Shown: positions 1 through 7,388, numbered from the stretch's first letter. The stretch is DNA of 39,482 nucleotides from AC-37 sp036382905 (GCA_036382905.1 DASVPL010000302.1:1-39482); one strand, 5' to 3'. Notes: a model not told the origin generated them from the letters alone. A program made the numbers and translations.

Positions 1-31
1 CGACTACTCCGGCTAGGTCAGTCGGGGCTTC

Positions 32-60
32 GCAACGCATTGGACGGACCAACGCGTTGC
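32..60. terminator. inverted repeat downstream of the 94-945 gene
   Basis: Two 12-base arms (32-43 and 49-60) are complementary at 11 of 12 positions around a 5-base spacer. They lie 34 bases beyond the stop of the minus-strand gene at 94-945, where a transcript from that gene would end. No U-run follows, as is usual in very GC-rich genomes. An operator is an alternative. The terminator role is inferred. Confidence 0.4.
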
Positions 61-93
61 TTGCGCGCAGCGGGGCCCAATGCGACCTCATGC

Positions 94-945
94 TCAGGTT
101 GCGTGATCGACCGCTTCGGTCGCGCGATCGACGCACGCCAGCATTGCGGCGCGCAGATCGCCGCCCCGTTCGCGGCGCTCGTCGACCGTGTGGCCGTCGC
201 TAAGCCATCGCCCTTGAACCCGTCTCGGCCGTAATGACGCACCGGCCAGGAGTACCACGACCGAGGACCCGCCGTAGAGCTTGTGCCGACCGTCGACGCG
301 GCGCCCAAAGAGCGTCCCCTCACGGTCGAGCCAGCGATCCTCGCCGGCGCTCCAACCCGGGGCGCGGCCCTCCTCGATGAACTTCCAGAAGACGCTCTTC
401 CAGCTGTGGTAGTTGTGGCCGGTGCGCTCGCGGATGGCGACGAACTCAGCGTCCGGGGCAATCGTCTCGGCGACCCACTCGCGCCAGACGGACAGACACG
501 TCTCCCGCGTGAGCTCCGTCTCGTACCCCGCGAGGCAATCCCTCACCTCGTCAAGGGAAGCGGCTTCGCGGAGCGCCGCGTGTGCCTCCTTGACCGCCGC
601 ACGCCGGCCTGCGGCTGCTGCCGCCTCATGCCGCCGGACTCGCTCGGCGTGCTCGGCTTGGCACCAGGGGCAGATGCCCGCGTGGGAGTAGCAGAGGCGC
701 CGACCACATCCGCCGCGGCAGGTCGACAGGGAATCGAAGCCGCAGCCACCCACAGCGCACGGAATCCCTGACGCACGGCCGTGCTGAAAGCGCTGGCCGC
801 ATGTGCGAGCGCCGTGGACCCATTGACCACCGGGGCCCCCGGGATGGGACATGTCCACCAAGCTGGTGCACTCGAACAGGCCCGGCGCGACCTGCTTACT
901 AGAGCCCTGGAAGACGGGCATGCGGCAGCGCAAGCAGAGTTCCAT
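94..945 (-). CDS. orphan Cys-rich putative zinc-binding protein
   Basis: This 283-residue soluble protein has no family I recognise. Residues 1-100 hold about a dozen cysteines in paired spacing (CLRC at the N-terminus, then CAVGGC, CRGGCGRRLC and CPWC), with a His after the LC pair, suggesting one or two structural zinc sites. An Ala/Arg-rich helical stretch (HAERVRRHEAAAAAGRR) follows. The C-terminal half is Trp-rich (CLSVWREWV, HSWKSVFWKF, APGWSAGEDRW). The ATG at 945 has a GGGTGG stretch upstream. It is transcribed away from the sigma-factor operon and has no partner gene in view. A nucleic-acid-binding or accessory protein is possible but not shown. Confidence 0.6.
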   Translation of the reverse strand: MELCLRCRMPVFQGSSKQVAPGLFECTSLVDMSHPGGPGGQWVHGARTCGQRFQHGRASGIPCAVGGCGFDSLSTCRGGCGRRLCYSHAGICPWCQAEHAERVRRHEAAAAAGRRAAVKEAHAALREAASLDEVRDCLAGYETELTRETCLSVWREWVAETIAPDAEFVAIRERTGHNYHSWKSVFWKFIEEGRAPGWSAGEDRWLDREGTLFGRRVDGRHKLYGGSSVVVLLAGASLRPRRVQGRWLSDGHTVDERRERGGDLRAAMLACVDRATEAVDHAT

Positions 946-1143
946 CGCGCCACCCTAACCCGGCGTCGCCGCCGCGCGCGGCTCGAATGCGCCGCGGGTG
1001 TCGCCGTGCCCCGCGTGACGGGCTAGGAGTTCGCTGGGGGTCAGCCGCCTGCGAGCTGCCTCACGTCGGTAGCGCGTCTGTGACGCCTGAACTACAGCTT
1101 TCTGCGCACCTTTTCGTTGGCTGTCCCCTGCGCTCCGGTCCGT

Positions 1144-1158
1144 TCGTCGTATCGACGA
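1144..1158. promoter_or_regulatory. 15-bp palindrome upstream of the sigma-factor operon
   Basis: A perfect inverted repeat, TCGTCG-TAT-CGACGA, is centred about 53 bases before the ATG at 1204. It is the only clear dyad in the leader of the operon, so it is a candidate operator. No recognisable -35/-10 pair could be fixed, and the binding protein is unknown. Confidence 0.35.
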
Positions 1159-1203
1159 CGGCGCTTGACCGCCGTGATCCGGCACCGACGAGAAAGGCAT
1201 GAC

Positions 1204-1617
1204 ATGACCGAGAGCTCCACCATCGGGCGGGACACCGCGATCGCGGAGGTCCGCGCCGTGTTCTCCGAGATCTATGCCGCGTGGGCTGACAACGACGCCG
1301 AGGCGTTCGCGGCCGGCTATCGCGAGGACGCGACGGTCGTCATGCCCGGCGTGCGGCACATCGGCAAGTCGGCGATCCGCGACTCCATGGCCGCCGCCTT
1401 CCAGGGTCCGCTGAAGGGCTCCAAGGCGGTCGACGAGCCGGTGGACTTCCGCGTGGTCGGCGACGACACCGCGATCGTCATCAGCAAGGCTGGGATCCTG
1501 ATGGCCGGAGAGACCGAGGTGCCCGCCGAGCGCGAAGCGACCGCGACGTGGGTCCTGACCAAGCAGGACGGCGAGTGGCTGATCGCCGCCTACGCGAACG
1601 CCCCGGCTGTCACCTAG
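1204..1617 (+). CDS. SgcJ/EcaC-like SnoaL-fold protein
   Basis: A 137-residue NTF2/SnoaL-like alpha+beta barrel protein of the SgcJ/EcaC type. It starts with a helix carrying EIYAAWADNDAEAFAAGYREDATVVMPG and ends with WVLTKQDGEWLIAAYANAP, both typical of the family. Members are often annotated as oxidoreductases, but the fold mostly binds small hydrophobic ligands and the activity here is unknown. I chose the ATG at 1204 over an upstream in-frame codon because AGAAAGG (1191-1197) is well spaced and family similarity begins here. It is the first gene of a six-gene operon and ends 32 bases before the YciI gene. Confidence 0.8.
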   Translation: MTESSTIGRDTAIAEVRAVFSEIYAAWADNDAEAFAAGYREDATVVMPGVRHIGKSAIRDSMAAAFQGPLKGSKAVDEPVDFRVVGDDTAIVISKAGILMAGETEVPAEREATATWVLTKQDGEWLIAAYANAPAVT

Positions 1618-1649
1618 TCTCGAACGTCGATGCGCGACCCGAAGAGACG

Positions 1650-1991
1650 ATGATGAAGTACGCCCTGCTCATCCACGAGGGTGTCGGCGCGTACGAGCAG
1701 CTGAGCGCGGACGAGCTCGCCGCCGTCACGGCCCAGTACGTGGAGATCGTCCAGGACAGGCGAGTGCTCAGCGCCGAGCAGCTGGAGCCCCCGACGACCG
1801 CGACCACCGTCCGTGTGCGGGACGGTGAGCTGCTGCTGACGGATGGGCCGTTCGCCGACACCAAGGAGATCTTCGGCGGGTACTACATCGTCGAGGCGCG
1901 CGACCTCGACGATGCGCTGGAGCTCGCGGGCCGGATGCCCGCCGCGCGGCTCGGTGGTTCGGTCGAGGTGCGGCCGGTGGTGGAGCGCTAG
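1650..1991 (+). CDS. YciI/DGPF-domain protein
   Basis: A 113-residue ferredoxin-like-fold protein of the YCII-related (DGPF) family. The family signature is visible as LLTDGPFADTKEIFGGYYI near residues 62-80, and the N-terminus MKYALLIHE is typical. Two adjacent ATGs (1650 and 1653) could serve as start. DGPF proteins are known neighbours and proposed partners of ECF42 sigma factors, and the next gene is exactly that. Its stop lies only 2 bases before the inferred start of the sigma gene, so translational coupling is likely. The biochemical activity of this subfamily is not established. Confidence 0.85.
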   Translation: MMKYALLIHEGVGAYEQLSADELAAVTAQYVEIVQDRRVLSAEQLEPPTTATTVRVRDGELLLTDGPFADTKEIFGGYYIVEARDLDDALELAGRMPAARLGGSVEVRPVVER

Positions 1992-1993
1992 CA

Positions 1994-3214
1994 CTGCTGG
2001 AGCGGGTCTTCCGTGACGAGTGGGGGCGTGTCCTCGCGTCGCTGGTCGGGTACCTCGGCGACTTTGAGCTGGCCGAGGACGCCGCGCAGGAGGCGTTCGC
2101 CATCGCGGCCGCGCGCTGGGCGCACGACGGACCCCCGGACAACCCGGGGGGCTGGTTGGTGATGACCGCGCGCAACCGCGCGATCGATCGCCTCCGTCGT
2201 GAGCACACCCTCGCACGGAAGACCTGTCAGCTGGAGCTGCCCGAACCCGTGGAGCTCACGTTGGACGACCCGATGATTCCCGACGAGCGCCTCGAGCTGA
2301 TCTTCATGTGCTGCCATCCGGCGCTGGCGACAGAGGTACAGGTCGCGTTGACGCTGCGTGCGCTCGGCGGGCTGACTACCCCCGAGATCGCGCGCGCGTT
2401 CGTGGTCTCCGACGAGACGATGAAGCGGCGCCTGTCGCGGGCGCGCACGAAGATCAAGGCGGCCGGGATCCCTTTCGAGGTCCCGGCCGACCGCGTGCTA
2501 CCCGACCGCCTGCGCACCATCCTGGCCGTGGTGTACCTCATCTTCAACCAGGGCTACGGCGGCGGCCGCGTCGACCTCGCCGACGAGGCGATCCGGCTGG
2601 GTCGCGTCCTCGTGGACCTCACGCCCGACGAGCCCGAGGCGGCAGCGCTGCTGGCCCTCATGCTGCTGCACGACGCGCGCCGCGACGCGCGCTTCCGTGA
2701 CGGCGAGATCGTCGTGCTGGGTGACCAGGACCGCACGCTATGGAACGCCGAGCAGATCATCGCGGGCCGTGCGGTGCTCGATCGCGCGATCGCGCTCCGC
2801 GGACGCGGGCCCTACACGGTCCAAGCGGCGATCGCCTCGCTGCAGGTCGAGCCGGCGATCGACTGGCCGGCCGTCGTCGCGCTCTACGGCCGGCTTGGCG
2901 AGCTGACCGGATCGCCCATCGTCGCGCTCAACCGCGCGGTCGCCGTCGCCGAGGTAGAAGGCCCACACGCCGCGCTGGCGATCGTCGACGCACTCGAGAT
3001 CCCCGACGACTACCGCTACCTCCACTCCACACGCGGGGAGCTGCTGCGACGCCTCGGCGACCATGGCGCCGCACGAGACGCCTACCAGCGGGCGCTCGCA
3101 TTCACCGTCACCGACCCCGAGCGGCGCTTCCTCCAGCGTCGGCTGCGCGACCTCTCGGCGGGGCAGCCTCTTCGAGGCGGCGGCGATGAATTTCGGCCCA
3201 ACTCCGGGTCGTAG
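1994..3214 (+). CDS. ECF42-type RNA polymerase sigma factor with C-terminal extension
   Basis: About 406 residues. Region 2 begins at once (LLERVFRDEWGRVLASLVG, then AEDAAQEAFAIAAARW and PGGWLVMTARNRAIDRLRRE). Region 4 follows near residues 110-160 (LTTPEIARAFVVSDETMKRRLSRAR). The last ~220 residues are the long helical, TPR-like extension typical of ECF42 (LIFNQGYGGG, YTVQAAIASLQ, GSPIVALNRAVAVAE, YHSTRGELLRRLG-like motifs). No ATG, GTG or TTG lies in frame between the YciI region and position 2156, and a start at 2156 would delete region 2. I therefore infer a CTG start at 1994 (or 1997), coupled to the YciI stop at 1989-1991. In this group the extension and the DGPF neighbour replace a classical anti-sigma factor; no anti-sigma gene is seen. 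Confidence 0.85.
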   Translation: MLERVFRDEWGRVLASLVGYLGDFELAEDAAQEAFAIAAARWAHDGPPDNPGGWLVMTARNRAIDRLRREHTLARKTCQLELPEPVELTLDDPMIPDERLELIFMCCHPALATEVQVALTLRALGGLTTPEIARAFVVSDETMKRRLSRARTKIKAAGIPFEVPADRVLPDRLRTILAVVYLIFNQGYGGGRVDLADEAIRLGRVLVDLTPDEPEAAALLALMLLHDARRDARFRDGEIVVLGDQDRTLWNAEQIIAGRAVLDRAIALRGRGPYTVQAAIASLQVEPAIDWPAVVALYGRLGELTGSPIVALNRAVAVAEVEGPHAALAIVDALEIPDDYRYLHSTRGELLRRLGDHGAARDAYQRALAFTVTDPERRFLQRRLRDLSAGQPLRGGGDEFRPNSGS

Positions 3215-3287
3215 CTCTAGATCCGTAGTTTTCCGGCGACGGCGATCCGACCGGGCCGAAGCGGTCGAGCGTGAAAGGAGCGGTCAG

Positions 3288-4025
3288 GTGTCCGAGCACA
3301 AGACTGGAACCCGTGAGGAGTGGCAGGCCGCGCGCGACGATCTCGCCAAGCTCGAGGCCGAGCACGCCGAACGCAACGAGGAGATCAAGCGCAAGCGGCG
3401 TGAGCTGCCCTGGGTCGCGGTGGAGAAGGAGTACGAGTTCGACACCGAGGACGGCAAGAAGAAGCTGGCCGACCTGTTCGACGGCCGCTCACAGCTGCTC
3501 GCCTACAACATCATGTACGGGCCTGACTACGAGCTCGGGGCGTGTCCGGGATGCACGAGCCTCGCCGACGGGTTCGATGGGACGCTGGTTCATCTGAACC
3601 ACGCCGACGTGACGTTCGTCGGCTTCTCGCGCGCCCCGATCGATCGGCTCGTCGCCTACAAGGAACGGATGGGCTGGGAGTTCCCATACGTCTCGACGTA
3701 CGGGAGCGACTTCGCGTTCGACTTCGGCCTGGCCCTGAGCGAGGAGCAGGCCCGGCAGATCCCAGAGGTCCAGCAGATGGTCGACGACCCACCCGAGTGG
3801 CTCCAGTTCTGGTCGACGCAGGTCGGCGCCGACCTGAAGGACGGACTCCGGGAGGCCCCGGGCTACATCGCGTTCGCGCTCGAGAACGGGACCGTCTACC
3901 ACACCTACACCGTGACGGCCCCGGACCCATTCGTGTCGCCGTTCTTCGGCTTCATGCTCGACCGCACACCCAAGCCCCAGCCCGAAGAGCCCCGGACCTT
4001 CCGCAAGGACGAATACCCGGACTGA
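3288..4025 (+). CDS. DUF899 thioredoxin-like protein (copy 1)
   Basis: A 245-residue DUF899 protein with a predicted thioredoxin-like fold. Recognisable parts are a charged N-terminal helix (EEWQAARDDLAKLEAEH), RELPWVAVEKEYEFDT, LADLFDGRSQLL, a CPGC motif near residue 86, the AYKERMGWEFPYVS segment and a C-terminal PRTFRKDEYP. The GTG at 3288 is preceded by AAAGGAG (3274-3280) at good spacing; the frame stays open upstream but without family similarity. It follows the sigma gene by about 73 bases. The CxxC suggests a redox role, but the family has no confirmed function. The next gene is a paralogue, so a local duplication is likely. Confidence 0.85.
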   Translation: MSEHKTGTREEWQAARDDLAKLEAEHAERNEEIKRKRRELPWVAVEKEYEFDTEDGKKKLADLFDGRSQLLAYNIMYGPDYELGACPGCTSLADGFDGTLVHLNHADVTFVGFSRAPIDRLVAYKERMGWEFPYVSTYGSDFAFDFGLALSEEQARQIPEVQQMVDDPPEWLQFWSTQVGADLKDGLREAPGYIAFALENGTVYHTYTVTAPDPFVSPFFGFMLDRTPKPQPEEPRTFRKDEYPD

Positions 4026-4037
4026 CAGGAGCAGCCG

Positions 4038-4766
4038 ATGCCCGAACACCGAGTGGAAACGCAGGAGAAGTGGCAGGCGGAGCGCGACGCGTTGCTTGCC
4101 AGGGAGAAGGAGCTGACCAAACTCAGCGACGAGCTGGCGGAGCGGCGTCGTGAGCTCCCTTGGGTGGCCGTGGAGGAGGACTACAGCTTCGAGACCACGG
4201 AGGGCACCAAGTCGCTAGCGGAGCTCTTCGACGGGCGCTCGCAGCTGCTCGTCTACCACTTCATGTTCGGTCCGCCCTACGAGTCCGGCTGCCCGGTGTG
4301 CTCCTCGATCGCCGACAACCTGGACCCCAACGCCGTCCACCTGGCGGCGCGCGACACCACCCTGGTGCTCAGCTCGCGGGCGCCGCTCGAGAAGCTCCAG
4401 GCCTTCAAGGAGCGGATGGGCTGGGGGCTGAACTGGGTCTCCACCGCCGGCAGCGGCTTCCACCGCGATCTCGGATTTGCGCGGACCAGGGAGGAGCTCG
4501 CGCCGTTCCTGGACAAGGGCGCGATCCCGGCGACCGTGGAGCAGAACGCTCGCATGTGCGGCACGGATGCGGCGGGCTACGTTGCCGAGGGCCCCGGGCT
4601 GAGCGCGTATGTGATGTCGGAGGGGATCGTGTACCGAACCTATGTGACGACCGCGCGCGGGCTCGAGCCGGTGATGGGCTACTACGGCCTGCTCGACCGC
4701 ACCGCCAGGGGTCGCGCGGAGGCCGGACCGCAGCCGCACTGGGTGCGGCGGCACGACGAGTACTAG
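4038..4766 (+). CDS. DUF899 thioredoxin-like protein (copy 2)
   Basis: A 242-residue paralogue of the preceding gene in the same order of motifs: EKWQAERDALLAREKELTK, RRELPWVAVEEDYSFET, LAELFDGRSQLL, CPVC near residue 87, AFKERMGWGLNWVS and a C-terminal WVRRHDEY. The middle is clearly diverged from copy 1: residues between the MGW motif and the C-terminus share little, and copy 2 lacks the PEWLQFW stretch. AGGAG (4027-4031) precedes the ATG by 6 bases, and the gap to copy 1 is 12 bases. Both copies keep the CxxC pair, so neither looks decayed. Different substrates or a heteromeric pair are possibilities, not shown. Confidence 0.85.
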   Translation: MPEHRVETQEKWQAERDALLAREKELTKLSDELAERRRELPWVAVEEDYSFETTEGTKSLAELFDGRSQLLVYHFMFGPPYESGCPVCSSIADNLDPNAVHLAARDTTLVLSSRAPLEKLQAFKERMGWGLNWVSTAGSGFHRDLGFARTREELAPFLDKGAIPATVEQNARMCGTDAAGYVAEGPGLSAYVMSEGIVYRTYVTTARGLEPVMGYYGLLDRTARGRAEAGPQPHWVRRHDEY

Positions 4767-4768
4767 GC

Positions 4769-5533
4769 GTGTCGGCCGAGCGCGGAACAGAGCTCCGGCT
4801 GACCGCCCTCCTCCTGCTGGGCGGAGCCGTCGCCGCCTGGCTCGTGACGGTGCAACGCATGCACGGGATGGACATGGGGCCGGGGACTGATCTCGGCGGC
4901 TTGGGCTGGTTCGCCGGGGTCTGGGCGGTGATGATGGCCGCCATGATGCTCCCGTCGCTGGTGCCGATGGCGGGCGCCTACGCGGGGGAGGCACGGGCCC
5001 GGCCGGAAGCGGGAGAGCCGGGGGCGTTGGTGCAGACGACGCTGTTCGTAGGTGGCTATCTCGTCACCTGGGTCCTCGTCGGTCTCGCAGCCTGGGCCCT
5101 GGTGACGACGGTCGATTCGCTGGACGTCTCGTTTCTCGCCTGGCACGACGGTGGCCGGTACCTCGCCGGAGCAGTGATCGCGGCGGCCGGCCTCTACGAG
5201 CTCACCCCGCTGAAGGCGAGCTGCCTGCGGCGCTGCCGCGATTACGGGCTGCTGGTCGCCGACTGGCGTGGAGGACCGCTCGGCGCTGCGCGAATGGGCC
5301 TCGCCCAGGGCGCGTACTGCATCGGGACCTCCTGGGCACTGATGGCCGCCCTCTTCGCGCTCGGCGTCATGAGCATCGCCTGGATGGTGGTCATCGCCGT
5401 GGTGATCGCGATGGAGAAGCTCCTACCGCGGGCCTCGGTCACCAGCCGCGTCGCGGCGGCCCTGATGCTTGCCCTCGCCGCGGGCGTCGCTCTCGTCCCC
5501 GAGCACGTGCCGGGTCTGACGATCCCGATGTAG
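4769..5533 (+). CDS. DUF2182 polytopic membrane protein
   Basis: A 254-residue integral membrane protein of the DUF2182 (predicted metal-binding integral membrane) family. Five or six TM helices are visible. The first loop is Met/His-rich (QRMHGMDMG), followed by the family core WAVMMAAMMLPSLVPM near residues 50-66, then YELTPLKASCLRRC near residue 150 and GLAQGAYCIGTSWALM. The GTG at 4769 lies 2 bases after the DUF899 stop, so it is co-translated with the operon. The Met/His/Cys residues could bind copper or another soft metal, which is inference. It is the last gene of the sigma-factor operon. Confidence 0.85.
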   Translation: MSAERGTELRLTALLLLGGAVAAWLVTVQRMHGMDMGPGTDLGGLGWFAGVWAVMMAAMMLPSLVPMAGAYAGEARARPEAGEPGALVQTTLFVGGYLVTWVLVGLAAWALVTTVDSLDVSFLAWHDGGRYLAGAVIAAAGLYELTPLKASCLRRCRDYGLLVADWRGGPLGAARMGLAQGAYCIGTSWALMAALFALGVMSIAWMVVIAVVIAMEKLLPRASVTSRVAAALMLALAAGVALVPEHVPGLTIPM

Positions 5534-5621
5534 CGAACCTGCACCGGCTCGGCGCTCTACCCCTGCTGGCGCTTGAGACTGGGCCCGCAGAGTCCGAATC
5601 CGAGCATCCGCGGCGATGCGC

Positions 5622-5816
5622 CTACCGAAACGGCGGCGGCGGGACACCTAGCTGGCGGCAGATCCCCCTGCCCGTCGGCATCTTGATTTCGCTGTGGCGA
5701 GGGAGCACGGCGCGTTGGCCTGTCACCGCATTCAGCCAGAGTGTGTGCCTGCCGCCTTCACGTTCCGGGCGGCACCCGTGAGCTGCGAGGTGCCGCTCGA
5801 GGTCGCGTCGCTTAAA
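5622..5816 (-). pseudogene. hicA: hicA toxin remnant lacking a start codon
   Basis: The frame from 5816 down to the stop at 5622 encodes 64 residues with clear HicA (dsRBD-fold mRNA interferase) features: KRRDLERHLAAHGC, REGGRHTLWLN with the catalytic-type His, a central LPRHSEIK motif and a terminal ICRQLGVPPPP. The length matches HicA. Where HicA should start (ATG-AAG-CGA) the sequence reads TTT-AAG-CGA, and no ATG, GTG or TTG lies close upstream in this frame. It overlaps the 3' end of hicB in another frame. Most likely it is no longer translated. Initiation from a rare codon is the alternative. Confidence 0.75.
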
Positions 5817-6046
5817 GCGGCGCTGACGTCGATCGTCTCGGTGATTGCCCAGCTTGTGTCGGGAATGGGTTCGCCGCGATCGTGCCGGTCTGCGATCACC
5901 AGTCGGATTGCGTCCTCCAGCATCATCCGCGCCTCGTTGAGATCGCGCCCCTGGGTATGAACCTCGGGGAGCTCCGGCACGTGGGCATAGATCCAGCCCT
6001 CGTCGGCTGGCTCGAAAACAGCCGTGAAGCGGAGCTTGTCGGCCAT
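5732..6046 (-). CDS. hicB: HicB-family antitoxin, extended C-terminus
   Basis: 104 residues. Residues 1-60 are a standard HicB RNase-H-like domain: FTAVFEPADEGWIYAHVPELPEVHTQG, then EARMMLEDAIRLVIADR. A normal short HicB would end after TETIDVSAA, about residue 77. Here the frame reads on for 27 residues of low-complexity sequence that overlap the hicA coding region. The extension results from the sequence at the expected ATGA junction being TTTA, which removes the hicB stop. The fold that binds HicA looks intact. An inverted repeat at 6056-6106 just upstream is a candidate autoregulatory operator. Its role as antitoxin is doubtful if hicA is dead. Confidence 0.8.
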   Translation of the reverse strand: MADKLRFTAVFEPADEGWIYAHVPELPEVHTQGRDLNEARMMLEDAIRLVIADRHDRGEPIPDTSWAITETIDVSAALSDATSSGTSQLTGAARNVKAAGTHSG

Positions 6047-6055
6047 CGCTCAAGA

Positions 6056-6106
6056 GAGTACGCCCGAGCGGCGGCAAGCACAAAGCACGCGCCCGTACTC
6101 GGGCGT
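6056..6106. promoter_or_regulatory. overlapping inverted repeats upstream of hicB
   Basis: ACGCCCGAG (6060-6068) is the exact complement of CTCGGGCGT (6098-6106), and GAGTACG (6056-6062) of CGTACTC (6094-6100). The two dyads overlap and start 10 bases upstream of the hicB ATG. HicB proteins commonly autorepress through such sites, so an operator is plausible. A transcribed hairpin is the alternative. Confidence 0.35.
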
Positions 6107-6172
6107 CGCCCCCGACCAGCCGCTGCGCGTCCGCCCGCGGTCTCCGCGACCGGGGTTTACGCCCATTCCGGC

Positions 6173-6240
6173 TTGGGGTAGAGCCAACGGAGGGGAACCC
6201 GGCGCCTGTTCACGGCCGGGATGGGGGGAGGTAGCTCGGG
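6173..6240. other. structured GC-rich noncoding segment
   Basis: This part of the 265-base gap between hicB and the enolase-like gene has nested complementarity. CCCGGC (6198-6203) pairs with GCCGGG (6215-6220) around an 11-base loop, and GAGC (6181-6184) pairs with GCTC (6234-6237) outside it, with purine-rich internal strands. It could be a 5' leader structure for the plus-strand gene at 6312 or an antisense element. I compared it by eye with common riboswitch consensus patterns (c-di-AMP, cobalamin, 5S-like) and none fitted convincingly. Confidence 0.25.
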
Positions 6241-6311
6241 AGTGCTCGACCGGCTGACGGTTTCACGCGGATCCGACCTGGGGTATCCCGGTCGGCTCTA
6301 GCCCGCAGTCG

Positions 6312-7388
6312 ATGGCGACGTTCGACGTGCTCGGCGCGCTTCCGGTCACGGTCGACTCGTGCCGCTTCGAGCACCTGCGGCAGGTCGTCGCGACGCGCCG
6401 CTTCGAGCGCGTGACCACGCTCGTGCGGCTCGGCGGCGGCGGGCACGAGGGGATCGGCGAGGACGTATCCCTCAACGCGCCCGACCACGACGGCCTCCCC
6501 GACGCAGACGCGCTGCCGGTCGGAGGCGGCCCCCGACCGCTGCGCGAGTGGCTCGCGGCGCTGACGCCGGACGCCATGTGGTCGAGCCCGCCGGCGACCG
6601 ACACCGGCAAGCGCTCGCGGCAGTGGGCGTTCGAGAGCGCCGCGCTCGACCTCGCGCTGCGCCAGGCGGGCCTCTCGCTCGCCGCCGCGCTCGAGCGCGA
6701 GCCGCGGCCGGTCCGCTTCGTCGCCTCCTTCCGGCTCGGCGAACCGCCCACGCTCGACCCCGTCCGGATCCGGCTCGACCGCTACCCGGCCCTGCGCCTG
6801 AAGCTCGACCCGACGACCGAATGGGACGAGTCGATCTTCACGTCGCTCGCCGATCTCGACGTGGTCGACGTGGTCGACCTCAAGGGCGCATACAAGGGCA
6901 CGATGGTCGACCAGCCCGCGGACCCGCGGATGTACGAGCGCGCCCTCGCCGCGTTCCCGCGCTCGTTGATCGAGGATCCGGGGCTAACCCCCGAGACCGA
7001 GCCGATCCTCGCGCCGCACCGAGAGCGCGTCTCCTGGGACGCGCCGATCATCGGCGCCGACGACGTGCGCGCGCTGGACGGGCGGCCGGCGGGGATCAAC
7101 GTGAAGCCCTCGCGGATCGGGTCGCTGGAACGGCTCTGCGGCGTCTACGACCACTGCCGGGCCGAGGCGATCCCGATGTACGGCGGCGGCATGTTCGAGC
7201 TCGGTCCGGGCCGCCGGCAGATCCAGGCGCTCGCCGCGCTCTTCCACCCCGACGGCCCGAACGACGTGGCACCGAGCGGCTACAACGAGCCCGAGCCGCC
7301 GCCGGGCCTGCCGGTGAGCCCGCTGCCGGTGGCGCTCGACGCGCCGGGGCTCGGGGCGGAGCCGCCGCCGGGGGGCGCCTTGCAGTGA
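6312..7388 (+). CDS. enolase-superfamily (MLE/OSBS-like) enzyme
   Basis: 358 residues. The C-terminal half has the metal-binding order of the muconate-lactonising/o-succinylbenzoate synthase subgroup: RLKLDP at the first barrel strand, VDLKG (Asp ligand), IEDPG (Glu ligand), IIGADD (Asp ligand) and NVKPSRIG (Lys, possible general base), then MYGGGMFELGPGR. The N-terminal capping domain carries GIGEDV and RQWAFESAALDLALRQAGLS. The Pro/Gly-rich tail (about 40 residues) looks disordered. It overlaps the following ANL ligase by 4 bases (GTGA), the same order as menC-menE in menaquinone operons. An OSBS role is possible, but a related dehydratase, racemase or cycloisomerase cannot be excluded. Confidence 0.7.
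   Translation: MATFDVLGALPVTVDSCRFEHLRQVVATRRFERVTTLVRLGGGGHEGIGEDVSLNAPDHDGLPDADALPVGGGPRPLREWLAALTPDAMWSSPPATDTGKRSRQWAFESAALDLALRQAGLSLAAALEREPRPVRFVASFRLGEPPTLDPVRIRLDRYPALRLKLDPTTEWDESIFTSLADLDVVDVVDLKGAYKGTMVDQPADPRMYERALAAFPRSLIEDPGLTPETEPILAPHRERVSWDAPIIGADDVRALDGRPAGINVKPSRIGSLERLCGVYDHCRAEAIPMYGGGMFELGPGRRQIQALAALFHPDGPNDVAPSGYNEPEPPPGLPVSPLPVALDAPGLGAEPPPGGALQ

Noticed and set aside
955..1359. Minus-strand reading frame before the Cys-rich gene
   Set aside because: It overlaps the SnoaL-like gene on the other strand, has no recognisable motif and only its last third is free of overlap. I could not support it as a gene.
6173..6300. c-di-AMP or cobalamin riboswitch before the enolase-like gene
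   Set aside because: Only fragments of either consensus could be forced to fit, and the downstream gene is not a usual target. I kept it as an unnamed structured segment.
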